A stretch of 64,000 bases of DNA, taken from NCBI RefSeq assembly GCF_003583365.1, contig NZ_QXED01000003.1, positions 744,001 to 808,000 of the forward strand, in the 5' to 3' direction. Made by a program: the position numbers and the translations under genes. The notes below the pieces were generated by a model, which saw only the letters and a list, made by a program, of their open reading frames with translations, ran no database searches and was not told where the DNA came from. Shown here piece after piece: positions 8,122-17,465 of this stretch. Every line of letters starts with the position of its first letter. Within the stretch, counting starts at the first letter, position 1. Source of the stretch: Fibrisoma montanum. GTDB lineage: Bacteria > Bacteroidota > Bacteroidia > Cytophagales > Spirosomataceae.

Positions 8122-9159
8122 ATGATTATTGACCTCCGCAGCGATACCGTTACCAAGCCCACACCGGGCATGCTGACTGCCATGATGACCGCCGAAGTCG
8201 GCGACGACGTACTGGGCGACGACCCAACGGTGAATGCCCTCGAAGCCAAAGCCGCCAGACTCTTCGGCATGGAAGCGGCTCTGTTCTGTGCCTCGGGTAC
8301 GATGACCAACCAGCTCGCCATCCGAACCCACACCCGCCCCGGCGACGATGTAATCTGCGACCAGCTTTCGCACGTGTATCTATACGAAGGCGGTGGTATT
8401 GCCGTCAACGCACTGGCGTCGGTGAGTCTGGCTCAGGGGGAACGGGGCAAACTGACGCCCGAACTCGTCCGCGATTACATCTACAGCCCCGCCGATCCGC
8501 ACAAACCCCTGTCGCGGCTGGTGGTGCTCGAAAACACGGTGAACAAAGGCGGGGGCTGCTATTACACGGTGCCCGAGATTGCGGCCATCCGGCAGGTGTG
8601 CGATGAAAACGGGTTGCTGCTGCACCTCGACGGCGCCCGGCTGTTCAATGCCCTGGTTGAAACCGGCGACACCCCCACGGCGTATGGGCACCTGTTCGAT
8701 TCCATCAGCATTTGCCTGTCCAAAGGGCTGGGGTGCCCGGTCGGGTCCCTGTTGCTGGGCAAGGCCGACGTTATCAGCCAGGCCCGGCGCTTCCGGAAGC
8801 TGATGGGCGGGGGCTGGCGGCAGGCCGGCTACCTGGCCGCGGCTGGCATCTACGCCCTCGACAACCACATCGAACGGCTGAAAATTGATCACCTCCGGGC
8901 CCGCAAGCTGGGCACCCTGGTGCAGGAACTACCCGAAGTCGAAGAGGTCTTCCCGGTCGATACGAACATTGTTATATTCCGGCTTACCGACCAGATCCTG
9001 GCCACCGATTACGTAGCGCAACTAGCGGAGAAAGGCATCCGGGCTGTTCCGTTCGGCAAGCACCTGGTTCGGTTCGTTACGCACCTCGATCTGACCGATG
9101 AGCACATGGAAGAGTTCGAACGTCGGCTTCAGCGAACCGACGCTCCCGTGCTACAGTGA
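8122..9159 (+). CDS. ltaE: Low-specificity L-threonine aldolase
   Basis: A 345-residue PLP-dependent enzyme of the beta-eliminating lyase/threonine aldolase family. It starts with the hallmark MIIDLRSDTVTKPTPGM. Other conserved parts are ALFCASGTMTNQLA, LHLDGARLFNA, and the PLP lysine in ICLSKGLGCPVGS (Lys201). It cleaves L-threonine or L-allo-threonine to glycine and acetaldehyde in the cytoplasm. The length is normal for the family. Its 3' end overlaps the convergent outer-membrane protein gene by 9 bases. The exact stereospecificity cannot be read from the sequence. Confidence 0.92.
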   Translation: MIIDLRSDTVTKPTPGMLTAMMTAEVGDDVLGDDPTVNALEAKAARLFGMEAALFCASGTMTNQLAIRTHTRPGDDVICDQLSHVYLYEGGGIAVNALASVSLAQGERGKLTPELVRDYIYSPADPHKPLSRLVVLENTVNKGGGCYYTVPEIAAIRQVCDENGLLLHLDGARLFNALVETGDTPTAYGHLFDSISICLSKGLGCPVGSLLLGKADVISQARRFRKLMGGGWRQAGYLAAAGIYALDNHIERLKIDHLRARKLGTLVQELPEVEEVFPVDTNIVIFRLTDQILATDYVAQLAEKGIRAVPFGKHLVRFVTHLDLTDEHMEEFERRLQRTDAPVLQ

Positions 9160-9885
9160 GAACCCCGCCCGGATGGCAATCCGGTTATAATCGACCCCCT
9201 GACGCGAACTGACTCCTGCGGTGGTCTGCGTAATCGTAGACCGCTGCAGGTAATACCCTACGCTCACCAGAAACCCGGAGTTGCCCTGAAACAGGATTTT
9301 TAGCCCAGCCCCCGCCGATGCGTAGGCCCCACCCGCGTAGCGCAGGTTCTGGCTGTTGTTGACGGTTGCATTGAAGCCGTAGCCACCATCGGCGAAGTAG
9401 AACGGAATAACCCCGCCTGTTTTAGTAAAATCACCACGGAGGCTGCCAAAAACCGGCACGAACGTCTGCGTAGCGTACAGATCAACGCCCGACCCCAGCC
9501 CGGCATACAGCCATTGGTTAAACTTATAGCCATTGACGATGTGGAACGTAAAGGCCGATGTCGTAACGGCGTCGGCAGTGGTGTTGCGGGCCGCCAGGGC
9601 ACCCAGTTCAGCAAAAAGACCGTATCCCCGTTCGCGGTACCGGAGTGAAGACGGACTTTTGGCCGGCTCTCTGGTAAGGGTCTGCACCTGGTCGCGGGGG
9701 AACACAAAACGGTTATGGTCATACGTCTGAATAGTCACCACCGAATCGGCAGAGGTGGAGAGCAACCGGCCACGTAGTATCCAGCCGTTGCGAAGGTACA
9801 GTACGTCGTCGAGGGGTTTCTGGGCCTGGGCCGACCAGCCCGTCAGCAGCAACAGCAGGATTAAGACAGAGGAAAGCGTACGCAT
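9151..9885 (-). CDS. Predicted outer-membrane beta-barrel protein, function unknown
   Basis: A 244-residue secreted protein with a Sec signal peptide (MRTLSSVLILLLLLTGWSAQAQ). A short region (LYLRNGWILRGRLLSTSADSVVTIQT) looks like the small SH3-like strand motif often found at the start of Bacteroidota envelope proteins. The rest alternates aromatic and polar residues (GYGLFAELGALAARNT, YAGLGSGVDLY, FLVSVGYYLQRS) and ends IAIRAGFSL, a typical barrel C-terminus with Phe near the end. No specific family is recognised. It converges on the threonine aldolase gene with a 9-base overlap. Confidence 0.7.
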   Translation of the reverse strand: MRTLSSVLILLLLLTGWSAQAQKPLDDVLYLRNGWILRGRLLSTSADSVVTIQTYDHNRFVFPRDQVQTLTREPAKSPSSLRYRERGYGLFAELGALAARNTTADAVTTSAFTFHIVNGYKFNQWLYAGLGSGVDLYATQTFVPVFGSLRGDFTKTGGVIPFYFADGGYGFNATVNNSQNLRYAGGAYASAGAGLKILFQGNSGFLVSVGYYLQRSTITQTTAGVSSRQGVDYNRIAIRAGFSL

Positions 9886-9889
9886 TCGT

Positions 9890-10012
9890 TAATCGGTATG
9901 TAGTACAGTTTGCGGTGTTGAGTGTGCGGAGTACCGGTTCGGAGTGTACAGTGTTCGGGGTGCAGTACCCGATGCCGGATACCTACACAGAACACCTACT
10001 TGGGGAAACCGA
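9890..10012. repeat. Degenerate short-period repeat tract
   Basis: The spacer between the outer-membrane protein and the LytTR gene is built from drifting copies of a GTGTNCGG/ACACTCCG-like unit; on the minus strand runs such as ACACTGTACACTCCG are seen. No coding sense. It looks like a decayed low-complexity tract. Confidence 0.35.
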
Positions 10013-10777
10013 TCAATACTCCAGCCAGGACTTGAAATCGGCCACCCGTTCGCGGCTGACCAGGATATCCTCTCCGGCGGCCGGCTGCAATTGCAGCCGC
10101 AATCGGCCGCCCAGATGAGTCCGAATATCGCGGATGGATTGAATCTGCGCAATGACTTTTCTGTTTACCCGAAAAAATCGGGCCGGATCGAGCTGCGTTT
10201 CCAGCTCTTCGAGTGTGTACTCAATGATGTACCGTTTCGAATCGAGGGTGACGAGATAGACCGTTTTCCCGTCGGCGTAAAAGTACGCGACATCGCCCAC
10301 ATTCTTGAACTGAATATGGTCGCCGTACCGGACCAGAAACCGGGATTTATACGGCTGCGACATCCGGGCGAGGTTCCGGGCAATTTCCTGAAACATGTCG
10401 AACGGATAAGCTGGTACGGGTGTCAGCCGGGAACGCCACTTGTCGAGCGCCCGGCCGAGCTGGTCACGGTTGATCGGCTTCAGCAGGTAATCGATGCTGT
10501 TGACCGAAAACGCCTGAATAGCGTACTGGTCGTAAGCAGTCGTAAAGATAACCGGGCTGTTGATCGTAACCCGTTTGAAAATACTGAATCCGATGCCGTC
10601 GGAGAGCTGTATATCCAGAAAAATCAGGTCGGGGCGCGGGTGCGTCGAAAACCAATCCACCGCATCGGTCACCGAGTCGAGTGTACCCACAATCCGGATA
10701 TCCGGATCATGATCGCGAAGCATACCAGCCAGCCGCTCGGCCGCCAGGTCTTCGTCTTCAATCAGTAAAGCATTCAT
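10013..10777 (-). CDS. LytTR-family response regulator
   Basis: A 254-residue response regulator. The receiver domain (residues 1-120) has the acidic pocket IEDED and the phospho-acceptor Asp55 in FLDIQLSDG, with the conserved Lys in YLLKPI. The C-terminal LytTR DNA-binding domain (about 150-254) includes YFYADGKTVYLVT and FFRVNRKVIAQI. Its ATG overlaps the stop of the kinase gene by one base (TGATG), so the pair is translationally coupled. It most likely binds direct-repeat sites two helical turns apart. The targets are not known. Confidence 0.92.
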   Translation of the reverse strand: MNALLIEDEDLAAERLAGMLRDHDPDIRIVGTLDSVTDAVDWFSTHPRPDLIFLDIQLSDGIGFSIFKRVTINSPVIFTTAYDQYAIQAFSVNSIDYLLKPINRDQLGRALDKWRSRLTPVPAYPFDMFQEIARNLARMSQPYKSRFLVRYGDHIQFKNVGDVAYFYADGKTVYLVTLDSKRYIIEYTLEELETQLDPARFFRVNRKVIAQIQSIRDIRTHLGGRLRLQLQPAAGEDILVSRERVADFKSWLEY

Positions 10778-11808
10778 CAGTCAGGAAGCGGTAGTAATGG
10801 CAGGATTACCCGGAACGTATCGTCCGTACGCAAAATATGGACGGTACGCTTCGTGATAAACTGATACCGCTGACGAATGTTTGCCAAACCGACTCGGGTT
10901 GAAGGTTCTACATCCGCTTTAGGCTGAATGTTGTTGGTCACGATGATGCTCGGCGCGTCGTCGACCGTTACGCGAATGTGCAGGGGCCGGCTGTGCGAAT
11001 TCACGTTGTGTTTGATCGCATTTTCGAACACCATCTGAAGCGCGACCGGAACGATGCAGTAATGCAGGTACGTCTCCGGCACGTCGAAGTTAATGCGCAG
11101 CCCGCCGTTGAACCGCTTGTTGAGCAGATACCCGTACGACCGCAGAAACTGCATTTCTTCCCCGAGCGTCACCAATTCCTTGTTGTTCTGGTCCAGTACG
11201 TAGCGGTACACACTGGCCAGCTGCTGTATGAACTCCTGGGCAATGAACGGATCTTTGTCGACCAGCGAACTCAGCACGTTGAAGTTGTTGAACAGAAAAT
11301 GCGGATTGATCTGGGCTTTCAGGAGCTGGAGCTGCGCCTGGGCGCTGACTTTTTTCAGTTCGGCGGCTTCGATCTGAGCCTGCCGGTATTGTCTGAGCAA
11401 AAAATAAACGGCATTGATGGTTTGCAGGAACAGATTCACCCGGAACCCGAACACCAGACTCAGTTTTAAAGGCAGCCGCAGGCCATCCGGCGAAAAGCCC
11501 AGATAGAAGGTAGCTACCGCCCAGACCAGGGTCGTTACGGTCAGCAGCACCAGCGGCAAACTCCCCAGAAACTGGATCACAAGCGGATGAACCGCAACCG
11601 GAAGCCGGCGTCGGAGCGCAGGCAGGGCAGCCGCCAGCAGACGGTTCGACTCCCACACCAGCACGACGATGGCGGACATGCTGGACGCTACGACCCATTC
11701 CGGTGCATCGATGTGGTAATTCGTCAGCGCTTCTACGTAGAGCGTATTCAGGTACGAATACACACCTAGCAGGAGCATAAACCCATAACGATACCGGTGT
11801 GCAAACAT
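10777..11808 (-). CDS. LytS-type sensor histidine kinase
   Basis: A 343-residue kinase with four predicted membrane helices in the first ~150 residues, then the His_kinase domain characteristic of LytS/YehU proteins. The phospho-acceptor motif is LLKAQINPHFLFNNFNVLSSL, and the ATP-binding part contains VFENAIKHNVNSHSRP and VGLANIRQRYQF. No other sensor domain is visible. I chose the ATG at 11808; a longer reading would begin at a TTG at 11868. It passes phosphate to the LytTR regulator encoded immediately downstream. Confidence 0.88.
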   Translation of the reverse strand: MFAHRYRYGFMLLLGVYSYLNTLYVEALTNYHIDAPEWVVASSMSAIVVLVWESNRLLAAALPALRRRLPVAVHPLVIQFLGSLPLVLLTVTTLVWAVATFYLGFSPDGLRLPLKLSLVFGFRVNLFLQTINAVYFLLRQYRQAQIEAAELKKVSAQAQLQLLKAQINPHFLFNNFNVLSSLVDKDPFIAQEFIQQLASVYRYVLDQNNKELVTLGEEMQFLRSYGYLLNKRFNGGLRINFDVPETYLHYCIVPVALQMVFENAIKHNVNSHSRPLHIRVTVDDAPSIIVTNNIQPKADVEPSTRVGLANIRQRYQFITKRTVHILRTDDTFRVILPLLPLPD

Positions 11809-11866
11809 GGTCTGACTTGTCTTAAGGCTGGTAAATATACGGCCGGCGGTCAAACGGGGATTGCTC

Positions 11867-11905
11867 AAAACGGCGCAACCCGACGCCCGAAGGTGCCGGG
11901 TTGCG
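11867..11905 (-). terminator. Hairpin terminator after the fasciclin gene
   Basis: Inverted arms CGCAACCCG (11874-11882) and CGGGTTGCG (11897-11905), followed on the minus strand by CCGTTTTGAG. It lies between the fasciclin gene and the kinase gene, so it probably separates the two transcripts. Confidence 0.5.
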
Positions 11906-11973
11906 TCCGCTTGGCAACCTGATCAGTGAATAGTGGGAAAACAGGATAAAAAAACGGTGAGTACGGCAACTGC

Positions 11974-12972
11974 TTATTGCGGCAGCAACACCTGATCGAT
12001 CACGTGCACAACGCCGTTGATGGTGGCAACGTCCGGAATGACAACGTTCGATGCCGACGGGTTGCTGAATCCTTTCACGGTTACACCGCCCCCGCTGACC
12101 GTTACGCCTACGTTACCGCCCTGGATGGTGGGTACGTTGCCGCTGGCAAGGTTAGCCGAGAAGAACTGGCTGAACTGAGGCACGGCGACGACGTGATACG
12201 TCAGGATTTTGGTCAGCACCGCCGGATCGGCCGTCTGGATCGACTGGATTGTCGGGAAGCCCGCATTGATGAAAGCCTGGTTCGTCGGCGCAAACACCGT
12301 CAGGTTCGGGGTCGTACCCAGCACCTGTAGCACGTTAACCGGTCCCTGACTGGCCCGCAGCACAGCCGCTACCAGGTACGACAGGTTCGGATTGGCGATG
12401 GCCGTTTCAACTACGTTACCCATGGGCGGCATCAGCACGCGATCAATTACGTGCACAACCCCGTTGGTTGCAAACAGGTTACCCTGCGTTACGCGGATAC
12501 CGTTTACTGACACCCCGGTGTTGCTGCGGGTAACCAGAAACTGGCCGCCCTGCAGGGTAGTGAAACCCGTCTGGCGCATCGGAAACAGTTCGGCTTCGAA
12601 GCTCCAGCCGCCAATTACGTGATAGAGCAGAATACGGGTGAGTACGTTGATATCGGCGCTGTTGATGGCGTTGACATCCGCGAACCCGGCCCGCTGGAAC
12701 GCAGCATCCGTCGGTGCGAACAAGGTCAGCGTGCCCGTGCTCAGCGCGTTGGCCAGACCGGCCCGGATTACGGCTGCTTCGAGCAGGGTATGATCGGCAC
12801 TGTTGACGACAATCTGAGTGGCCGACACGCCGGTTTCAACGCCCACGCGGGCTCCCTTGCGGCTGGCGGGCTGAGGGCCTTCGGCAAGCTGATCCTGGCA
12901 GCTCATGAATGTCAGGGCGGGTAAGGCGAGTGCAGCCCAGGCTACAAAAGAAAGTTTCGCTATTTTTTTCAT
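11974..12972 (-). CDS. Lipoprotein with two fasciclin (FAS1) domains
   Basis: A 332-residue lipoprotein. The signal peptide ends in the lipobox TFMSC (Cys25). Two FAS1 adhesion domains follow, at about residues 52-180 and 187-331. Each has the H1 and H2 boxes: LTLFAPTDAAFQRAGF with VVHVIDRVLMPP in the first, and LTVFAPTNQAFINAGF with VVHVIDQVLLP in the second. FAS1 domains are cell-adhesion modules; this protein is probably anchored in the outer membrane and contributes to surface contact. The gene stands alone, with a hairpin terminator downstream. Confidence 0.92.
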   Translation of the reverse strand: MKKIAKLSFVAWAALALPALTFMSCQDQLAEGPQPASRKGARVGVETGVSATQIVVNSADHTLLEAAVIRAGLANALSTGTLTLFAPTDAAFQRAGFADVNAINSADINVLTRILLYHVIGGWSFEAELFPMRQTGFTTLQGGQFLVTRSNTGVSVNGIRVTQGNLFATNGVVHVIDRVLMPPMGNVVETAIANPNLSYLVAAVLRASQGPVNVLQVLGTTPNLTVFAPTNQAFINAGFPTIQSIQTADPAVLTKILTYHVVAVPQFSQFFSANLASGNVPTIQGGNVGVTVSGGGVTVKGFSNPSASNVVIPDVATINGVVHVIDQVLLPQ

Positions 12973-13221
12973 AGGAAAACGGTTTTTTTGTTGGTTTTTG
13001 TGGTTGAATGCGGGTTGATTACCAAGCCATTAACCAGCCGTCGGTTTCGATTGGATCGGCGAAGGGAGTGAATTGTAAAATCGGGGGAGTGAACCGTCGA
13101 AATTGATCCGTATGTTGCAGCGATCTCCGTACGGATAAATCGCCGGTAAAGTCCATCTGCCCGCCTGAAATTGAAACGGATTTGCCGTTAGACGGGTTAC
13201 TCATTAGCAAGGCGTTCGTAT

Positions 13222-14814
13222 ATGCACATTCAAACCAGAAACTTAAAGAAAGAAGACTACCCCGATCTGAAAGAAGCCATGATCGAGGTCTACAGTGGTA
13301 TCGGTGGTGACTACTGGGAGAAGAGCAAGATCAATAAACTGCTGTCGGTGTTTCCGGAGGGGCAGTTCTGCGTGGAGGTCGACGGTAAAGTCGTTGCCTG
13401 CGCGCTGGCGATTCTGATCAAGTACGACAACTTCGGCGATAGCCATACCTACGCCGAAATCACCGGTAACTACACGTTCAAAACGCACAATGAAGAAGGG
13501 GATTACCTCTACGGCATCGAGGTGTTCGTACACCCCGACTTCCGCGATCTGCGCCTGGGCCGACGGCTCTACGACGCCCGCAAGGAATTGTGCGAACAGC
13601 TGAACCTGAAAGGGATTCTGGCCGGTGGCCGGATTCCGAACTATAACAAATACGCCGACGATCTGTCGCCCCGCGAGTACATTGCGAAGGTAAAGCAGAA
13701 GGAAATTTACGACCCGACGCTGACGTTCCAGCTGTCGAACGACTTCCACGTGAAGAAGGTCCTGCGGGGCTACCTCCCCGGCGACAGCGAGTCGAAGGAA
13801 TACGCGACGCTGCTGGAATGGAACAACATTTACTACGTCGACGAAAAAGACAAAAAACCGCATACCGATTCCATTATCCGGCTTGGGGTGGTGCAGTGGC
13901 AGATGCGTCCGTTCCGAAATCTTCAGGCGTTTTTCGATCAGGTCGAGTTTTTTGTCAACGCCGTGAGCGACTACCGGGCCGACTTTCTGCTGCTGCCCGA
14001 GTTTTTCAATACGCCCCTGATGGCCGATTTCAACGGACTGCCCGAGCCGGTCGCGATCCGGAAACTGGCCGACTATACGGAGCCGGTCCGGCAGAAGCTG
14101 AGTGAGTTCGCCATTTCCTACAACGTGAACATTGTAGGAGGCAGCATGCCGCTGGTCGAAGACGGTAAACTGTACAACGTAGCGTACCTCTGCCGGCGCG
14201 ACGGTAGCTGGGAGGAGTACCGCAAGATCCACATTACGCCCAATGAAGTGCGGCACTACGGTATGGTCGGCGGCAATGAGATCCGGGTGTTCGACACCGA
14301 CTGCGGAAAAATCGGCATTGTGATCTGCTACGACGTCGAATTCCCCGAGCTGAGCCGGATCCTGGGTTCGCAGGGTATGCAGATTCTGTTCGTGCCCTTC
14401 CTGACCGATACGCAGAACGGCTACACCCGCGTGCGGCACTGCGCCCAGGCCCGGGCGATCGAGAACGAATGCTACGTTGCCATTTCGGGCTGCGTCGGTA
14501 ACCTGCCGCGCGTGCAGAACATGGACATCAACTACGCCCAGTCGGCGGTGTTTACCCCTTCCGACTTCCAGTTTCCGACCAACGCGGTGAAGGCCGAAGC
14601 AACGCCCAACACGGAACTGATGATCATTGCCGACGTGGACCTGTCGCTGCTGAAAGAACTGCATGAGTACGGTTCCGTTCAGGTCGTTAAAGACCGCCGG
14701 ACGGACCTCTATGACGTCAGCGTGAAGAAAGCGGCCCGCAAGGCGCTGAAGAAGAAATCAACCCGCGAGGATGATCCCGAGATGGTACCACCGGTGATCG
14801 TGGTGGCCGATTAA
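13222..14814 (+). CDS. GNAT acetyltransferase fused to a carbon-nitrogen hydrolase
   Basis: A 530-residue two-domain protein. Residues 1 to about 190 form a GNAT N-acetyltransferase with the acetyl-CoA loop region FRDLRLGRRLYDAR. Residues about 215-505 form a nitrilase-family amidohydrolase with the complete triad: Glu260 (LLPEFFNTPL), Lys335 (EYRKIHITP) and Cys369 (GIVICYDVEFPE). The same fusion is known as a family in many bacteria, but the substrate is not settled; an amide or N-acyl compound is likely. It acts in the cytoplasm. The C-terminus is basic (KKAARKALKKKS). It converges on the trehalose gene across a perfect palindrome. Confidence 0.9.
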   Translation: MHIQTRNLKKEDYPDLKEAMIEVYSGIGGDYWEKSKINKLLSVFPEGQFCVEVDGKVVACALAILIKYDNFGDSHTYAEITGNYTFKTHNEEGDYLYGIEVFVHPDFRDLRLGRRLYDARKELCEQLNLKGILAGGRIPNYNKYADDLSPREYIAKVKQKEIYDPTLTFQLSNDFHVKKVLRGYLPGDSESKEYATLLEWNNIYYVDEKDKKPHTDSIIRLGVVQWQMRPFRNLQAFFDQVEFFVNAVSDYRADFLLLPEFFNTPLMADFNGLPEPVAIRKLADYTEPVRQKLSEFAISYNVNIVGGSMPLVEDGKLYNVAYLCRRDGSWEEYRKIHITPNEVRHYGMVGGNEIRVFDTDCGKIGIVICYDVEFPELSRILGSQGMQILFVPFLTDTQNGYTRVRHCAQARAIENECYVAISGCVGNLPRVQNMDINYAQSAVFTPSDFQFPTNAVKAEATPNTELMIIADVDLSLLKELHEYGSVQVVKDRRTDLYDVSVKKAARKALKKKSTREDDPEMVPPVIVVAD

Positions 14815-14834
14815 TCGCACTCGATAGATGATTT

Positions 14835-14876
14835 TATGCATTGGGACAACCGGTCGACCGGTTGTCCCAATGCATA
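14835..14876. repeat. Perfect 42-bp palindrome between convergent genes
   Basis: A perfect dyad centred between 14855 and 14856, with half-site TATGCATTGGGACAACCGGTC. It lies 20 bases after the GNAT-nitrilase stop and 69 bases before the trehalose gene stop. As RNA it forms a long hairpin on either strand and may be a bidirectional terminator, although no T-run follows on either side. A dimeric protein site is the alternative. Confidence 0.75.
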
Positions 14877-14945
14877 TATACCCGTTCCGATTACGTAGCG
14901 CTCCCATTTTCCCGAAGAGCGTACGGGTCAGGCAGCTATCGTAAA

Positions 14946-17159
14946 CTAATCCTGGTCATCAGTGGGTACGGGTTGCCGCCCCGCAAAATCGCGAAGCAGG
15001 GCCAGCACCTGCGACACCGCGTCGAGCCGGTAGTTGGCATCCGTGGCGCCCCGCCCTACCTTGATGGTATACTGATTCGGACCAACCAGGGCGGTAAACA
15101 TATCCTCGTCGGTACGGTCGTCGCCGATGGCCAGCACAAACTCATAGGGACTTGCCAGGGCCAGCTGCTTCGCCATCCGGCCTTTATCGGTATCGGCATT
15201 TTTCACCTCCACCACCCGATTGCCGTCGATCACCCGCAGTTGGTGCGGCAGCAACGCTTCGAGGGTCGTGACCATCTCCCTTGACCGGAGGAACCCGAGT
15301 TCTTCGCCTACGTTGCGGTAGTGCCAGGCCAGCGAATGCGTTTTTTCCTCGATGAACGACCCGGCACACCGACTTACGAAATCGTTCATCAGCGGACGAA
15401 CCGTCTCTTTCCAGTCGCTGTCGCCCAGTACCGAACTGCGCCAGCCTCCCTCCTGCCGGATAAACGTACCGTGTTCGGCTACGATGTCGACGGGCAGACC
15501 GTCCAGCCAGCGGTCGAGGGTCTGGTGCGCCCGGCCGCTGATAATGATCACTTTGTTGCGCGGGTCGCCGGCCAGTTCATTGAGCAGCCTGATCACCTCC
15601 ACGGATGGAGCCGCCTGATCAGGAACGTCGGTGAATTCGACCAGCGTACCGTCGTAGTCGATCAGCAGCAGCCGGGTCTGCGCCTGGTCGAAAGCCGCCA
15701 TCAGTTTCTGCTTGCTGGGTCCTTTCAGCGTACGAACGTGGCTGATTTCTTTACCCCGCTGGCTAACCAGCAGCGAATCGAAGAAATCGCCGGCCCACTG
15801 TTTCACATCGTAGTCGGAAATTCGCTTCTGCATCACCGCCATCCGGCGTCGCTGTTCTTCGGACGGCATGGTCAGGGCCCGGTTCAGCTGATCGGCCACT
15901 TCGTATTCATCGAGCGGATTGACCTGCAGAGCTTCCCCCAGTTCGTTGGCGGCCCCGGTCAGTTCACTCAGCAGCAGCACCCCGCGCTGATCCTGCCGGG
16001 AGGCAATAAACTCCTTGGCAACCAGGTTCATTCCGTCGCGGAGTGGCGTAATCATGGCTACGTCGCAGGCCGTATACAGGGCCAGTAGCTGCGGAAACGC
16101 CAGAGACGCGTACCGGTACACAATCGGTACCCAGGTCAGCGTGGCAAACTTCCCGTTGATCCGGCCCACGGCCTGCTCGATCATCTGTTTCCGTTCCCAG
16201 TACGTCTGAATCTCGTCCCGCGAGGGCACGACGACGAGGATAAACACCAGATTTTCTTTCCACTCCGGATGAGCCTGCAAAAAGACCTCCAGCGCATCCA
16301 GGCGCTGCATGACCCCTTTGGTATAATCGAGCCGGTCGACGGAGAAGATAATTTTTCCCGGATAGGATTTTTTCAGGTCTTCCCGTTCGTGCACCACCTC
16401 CGGCTTGTCGTAGGCATCGTAGAAAAGCGAGTAGTTGATGCCAATCGGAAACGCCTGGCACTGCACATTCCGGTCCTGGTGCTGAATCCGGGCGAGTTTG
16501 TGAGGCAAGCCAAGCGAGAGTTGCACCGACTGCAGAAAATGGATCATGTAGTCGTTGGTATGAAACCCGATCAGGTCTGCGCCCAGCAGACCGTTCAGCA
16601 GGTAGTTCCGGCAAGGCTTGGGCAGGAGTTTCAGCAACTCGTTGGATGGAAACGGGATATGCAGAAAGAACCCGATGGTGGCGGTTGGTGCGCTCTCGCG
16701 GATCAACTGGGGCAGGGGGAGAAAATGGTAGTCATGCACCCACACCAGGTCACCGGGCCGCAACAGTTCCAGCACTTTCTGGCAAACCGCCTGATTAGCC
16801 GCCTGATAGGCTGTCAGGTACTCATCGTGGTAGTCGACGAAAGACGGGAAATAATGAAACAACGGCCAGAGCACGGAGTTGGCAAATCCGTTGTAAAACT
16901 TCTTATTGGTGGCTTTGTCCAGAAAGACCGGTACGTATTCAAAATCGTCGCCCACCTCCTCCCGGTGCTTCTCCCAGGCTCGCTGCGTGAAATCCGCGCA
17001 GCCAATCCAGATGGGCTTTTCAGCCGATGCACTCAGATCCAGTGATTTTACGGCCGTAACGAGTCCCCCCGCCGACGGTTTGATCGTCGTAACCCGGTTT
17101 TGGGTCTTGATTGAAAACGGCAGCCGATAAGAGATGATGACGAGTCGATTGTTTTTCAT
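14946..17159 (-). CDS. otsAB: Fused trehalose-6-phosphate synthase/phosphatase
   Basis: A 737-residue bifunctional enzyme. Residues 1 to about 465 are a GT20 trehalose-6-phosphate synthase with VWVHDYHFLPLPQL, IGFFLHIPFPSNE, the nucleotide-sugar site VDRLDYTKG (275-282) and RDGMNLVAKEF. Residues about 490-725 are a HAD trehalose phosphatase with DYDGTL (catalytic Asp501 and Asp503), VIIISGR and GDDRTDEDMF. It makes trehalose from UDP-glucose (or another NDP-glucose) and glucose-6-phosphate in two steps in the cytoplasm, for osmotic or desiccation protection. This fusion is common in Bacteroidota. otsAB is used here as a descriptive symbol. Confidence 0.95.
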   Translation of the reverse strand: MKNNRLVIISYRLPFSIKTQNRVTTIKPSAGGLVTAVKSLDLSASAEKPIWIGCADFTQRAWEKHREEVGDDFEYVPVFLDKATNKKFYNGFANSVLWPLFHYFPSFVDYHDEYLTAYQAANQAVCQKVLELLRPGDLVWVHDYHFLPLPQLIRESAPTATIGFFLHIPFPSNELLKLLPKPCRNYLLNGLLGADLIGFHTNDYMIHFLQSVQLSLGLPHKLARIQHQDRNVQCQAFPIGINYSLFYDAYDKPEVVHEREDLKKSYPGKIIFSVDRLDYTKGVMQRLDALEVFLQAHPEWKENLVFILVVVPSRDEIQTYWERKQMIEQAVGRINGKFATLTWVPIVYRYASLAFPQLLALYTACDVAMITPLRDGMNLVAKEFIASRQDQRGVLLLSELTGAANELGEALQVNPLDEYEVADQLNRALTMPSEEQRRRMAVMQKRISDYDVKQWAGDFFDSLLVSQRGKEISHVRTLKGPSKQKLMAAFDQAQTRLLLIDYDGTLVEFTDVPDQAAPSVEVIRLLNELAGDPRNKVIIISGRAHQTLDRWLDGLPVDIVAEHGTFIRQEGGWRSSVLGDSDWKETVRPLMNDFVSRCAGSFIEEKTHSLAWHYRNVGEELGFLRSREMVTTLEALLPHQLRVIDGNRVVEVKNADTDKGRMAKQLALASPYEFVLAIGDDRTDEDMFTALVGPNQYTIKVGRGATDANYRLDAVSQVLALLRDFAGRQPVPTDDQD

Positions 17160-17465
17160 AGCGTAGTTGGTCTAGATCCGAACGGCCCACAGCGCCCCAA
17201 TTGCGTTGCCCGGCGGGCCCCCTTTACTAAATCAATAGGATTAGGGACCGAATGGTTTTAATGACAAGCCAAAAACTTGGGAAAAGGTGGGTGTGCCGGG
17301 GTGTCAATCCCCCCGGTCTGCGCACGATTTTCACCTCAAAAACAGGCACACCGGTCGCAACTAATTGAGCCGGAATTTATGTTTATTTAATGGAGCTCCC
17401 CATGTAAAAAATACACTTAAAACCTGTAATTTGCACAACTTCACTTCAGAACCGTACCCCGCCCT
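17160..17465. other. Divergent promoter region, no gene seen
   Basis: 306 bases between the trehalose gene and the 417-residue unknown. A TAATTTGC stretch at 17427-17434, 32 bases before the right-hand ATG, is one base short of the TAnnTTTG promoter box. No RNA gene or small ORF is supported. Confidence 0.4.

Noticed and set aside
13019-13210. 63-codon minus-strand ORF divergent from the GNAT-nitrilase gene
   Set aside because: No recognisable motif and no clear promoter. The composition is not clearly coding, so it was left out of the gene list.
13243-14664. 473-codon open frame on the minus strand inside the GNAT-nitrilase gene
   Set aside because: It is antisense to a gene with complete catalytic motifs, and its own translation is rich in Val, His, Gln and Phe without any recognisable domain. 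It follows from the GC-rich codon pattern of the real gene.
17427-17434. TAATTTGC as a full promoter -7 box for the 417-residue protein
   Set aside because: It is one base short of the TAnnTTTG pattern and no TTTG lies at the right spacing. It is mentioned only as a possibility.
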